Shown one piece after another: positions 6,396 through 7,238 of a DNA stretch of 7,238 nucleotides. Below the pieces are notes generated by a model that ran no database searches, was not told where the DNA came from, and was given only the letters and a program-made list of their open reading frames with translations. The stretch lies in NCBI GenBank assembly GCA_946477805.1, contig CAMKZP010000187.1:1-7238 (forward strand), written 5' to 3'. The translations under genes were made by a program, and so were the position numbers. Origin of the DNA: an uncultured Enterobacter sp. GTDB taxonomy: Bacteria > Pseudomonadota > Gammaproteobacteria > Enterobacterales > Enterobacteriaceae. Numbering within the stretch: position 1 is the stretch's first letter; each line of letters begins with the position of its first letter.

Positions 6396-7238
6396 TCAAA
6401 TGGGGCGAATACTCTCTTCATCCAGATCGGCGTCGAAGAACCGGCGCAGAGTCTGGATGTTGTTATCCGCAATAATCGACTCGCGCGCCTGCGCGAGCTT
6501 CTCTTCATAAATAGCCTGTCGCCACTCCAGCGGCGTTTTAACTGCCGGATTATCATCTTCAATGATAGTCAATTCAACCGGCGCACCCTGCGCTGCGCTG
6601 AGCGCCTCTGCCAGCGCCTTTTGCGCGCCGGGGGAGTTCAGGTGCCGCTGGCTGGGGCGCAGATGCAGACGCACCTGATTGCCGTCCTGCTCTTTCCAGG
6701 CGTTGAGCGCCACCTGCTCTACCAGCTTCGGCAGCTGGAGCGTGCTGACCTCGGCGGCCCAGGCATCGCGCGCGATGGACTCTTCGGCGAGCTTCGCGGA
6801 AAGCTCCGGCGTTTTCTCATGCTCCAGCGCCTTTTTCAGCGCTTTCGGCGTGGCGACCTCTTCCTTCACCGTCTCAACGATGGTGGTCGCTTTCCAGCGG
6901 TATGCCTCTTCTTTCGCCGGGGCTTTTTGCTCGAGCGCGGACGGTGCCGGGCGCGACTGAACGCGCTCCGTTACCGAGGCCAGTCGTTCAAGCGCGGCGT
7001 TGTTAACCGGCCGCGCTCTTGAAGGCGCTGCCGGTTCACTCTTTTTTGGTTTGGTTGCTCCCTGCGCGCGCTGCAGCTGGCTTCGTGCGGCAAGTACCGA
7101 ACTGGTGGCATCCGACAGCGGCACGTTTTGCGGCGGCGGCGTCGGCTGCGCGGGCACCTGCGGCGGCGTCATCACGGCCGTCGGTGCGACAGGGGCAAAA
7201 GAGTGCCGCGGCACCTCCGGCTCCGGCAGCGGCATGCG
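6396..7238 (-). CDS. dnaX: DNA polymerase III subunits tau/gamma, C-terminal part (5' end outside window)
   Basis: Clamp-loader ATPase that assembles the polymerase III holoenzyme. Only the last 280 codons before the TGA at 6396-6398 are present; the frame stays open through the right edge, so the ATG at 7233-7235 is internal. The N-terminal AAA+ domains lie outside. The visible part corresponds to tau domains IV and V, which in E. coli bind the DnaB helicase and the alpha polymerase subunit. It begins with a Pro/Ala-rich linker (7100-7238), then the basic segment ATKPKKSEPAAPSRARPVNN, and ends in the conserved ALTIIEDDNPAVKTPLEWRQAIYEEKLAQARESI-like domain V region and DADLDEESIRPI. The slippery site at 7041-7047 lets a share of ribosomes shift to -1 and stop at TGA 7036-7038, giving the shorter gamma protein. 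It heads the dnaX-ybaB-recR unit; its promoter is not in the window. Confidence 0.97.
   Translation of the reverse strand, partial: RMPLPEPEVPRHSFAPVAPTAVMTPPQVPAQPTPPPQNVPLSDATSSVLAARSQLQRAQGATKPKKSEPAAPSRARPVNNAALERLASVTERVQSRPAPSALEQKAPAKEEAYRWKATTIVETVKEEVATPKALKKALEHEKTPELSAKLAEESIARDAWAAEVSTLQLPKLVEQVALNAWKEQDGNQVRLHLRPSQRHLNSPGAQKALAEALSAAQGAPVELTIIEDDNPAVKTPLEWRQAIYEEKLAQARESIIADNNIQTLRRFFDADLDEESIRPI
7006..7063 (-). promoter_or_regulatory. dnaX: Programmed -1 frameshift signal producing DnaX gamma
   Basis: All three parts of the known E. coli dnaX recoding signal are visible on the minus strand. The slippery heptamer A AAA AAG (complement of 7041-7047) is in the correct phase: zero-frame codons CCA AAA AAG. 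A Shine-Dalgarno-like AGGGAG (7058-7063) lies ten bases upstream. Downstream, after five bases, a hairpin pairs ACCGGC with GCCGGT and GCGC with GCGC (7006-7035) around an A/G mismatch and an eight-base loop. After slippage the next codons are GAG TGA (stop at 7036-7038), so gamma would end ...KPKKE, one residue after the slip as in E. coli. Without slippage, translation continues for about 215 codons to make tau. Confidence 0.93.

Noticed and set aside
7233..7235. ATG as the start of a separate 279-residue protein
   Set aside because: The frame continues upstream through the window edge and the product is the C-terminal part of DnaX tau; this methionine is internal.

Overview
The window is a conserved housekeeping block from an enterobacterium (Enterobacteriaceae). 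Proteins and gene order closely match the Escherichia coli dnaX-ybaB-recR-htpG-adk-hemH...gsk region as I know it, but many synonymous and some amino-acid differences, together with GC-rich third positions, point to an Enterobacter/Klebsiella/Lelliottia-type relative rather than E. coli itself. Genus cannot be fixed from these genes by eye.

All seven genes lie on the minus strand, so transcription runs from the right edge to the left. From the right: the 3' part of dnaX (tau/gamma subunits of the DNA polymerase III clamp loader), including the intact programmed -1 frameshift signal that yields gamma; ybaB (nucleoid-associated protein); recR (recombination mediator), whose start overlaps the ybaB stop; a 109-bp gap with a small hairpin and a consensus sigma-32 heat-shock promoter; htpG (bacterial Hsp90); a 228-bp gap with an 81-bp GC-rich palindromic repeat and the probable adk promoter; adk (adenylate kinase); a 125-bp gap with a strong stem-loop and a possible hemH promoter; hemH (ferrochelatase); a 62-bp gap with a hairpin; and gsk (inosine-guanosine kinase). 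Beyond gsk the left edge holds half of a second copy of the palindromic repeat, joined abruptly to about 54 bp that look like the end of an insertion sequence.

The genes fall into three likely transcription units: dnaX-ybaB-recR (replication and repair), htpG (heat shock), and adk-hemH-gsk (nucleotide and haem metabolism). In E. coli a divergently oriented aes gene lies between hemH and gsk. Here it is absent and gsk follows hemH by 62 bp on the same strand, which allows co-transcription.

I see no CRISPR array, tRNA, rRNA, prophage or defence genes, and no clearly novel multi-gene system. The most rewarding details are the recoding signal in dnaX, the palindromic repeat and its truncated second copy at a probable IS junction, the heat-shock promoter, and the uncertain gsk start.
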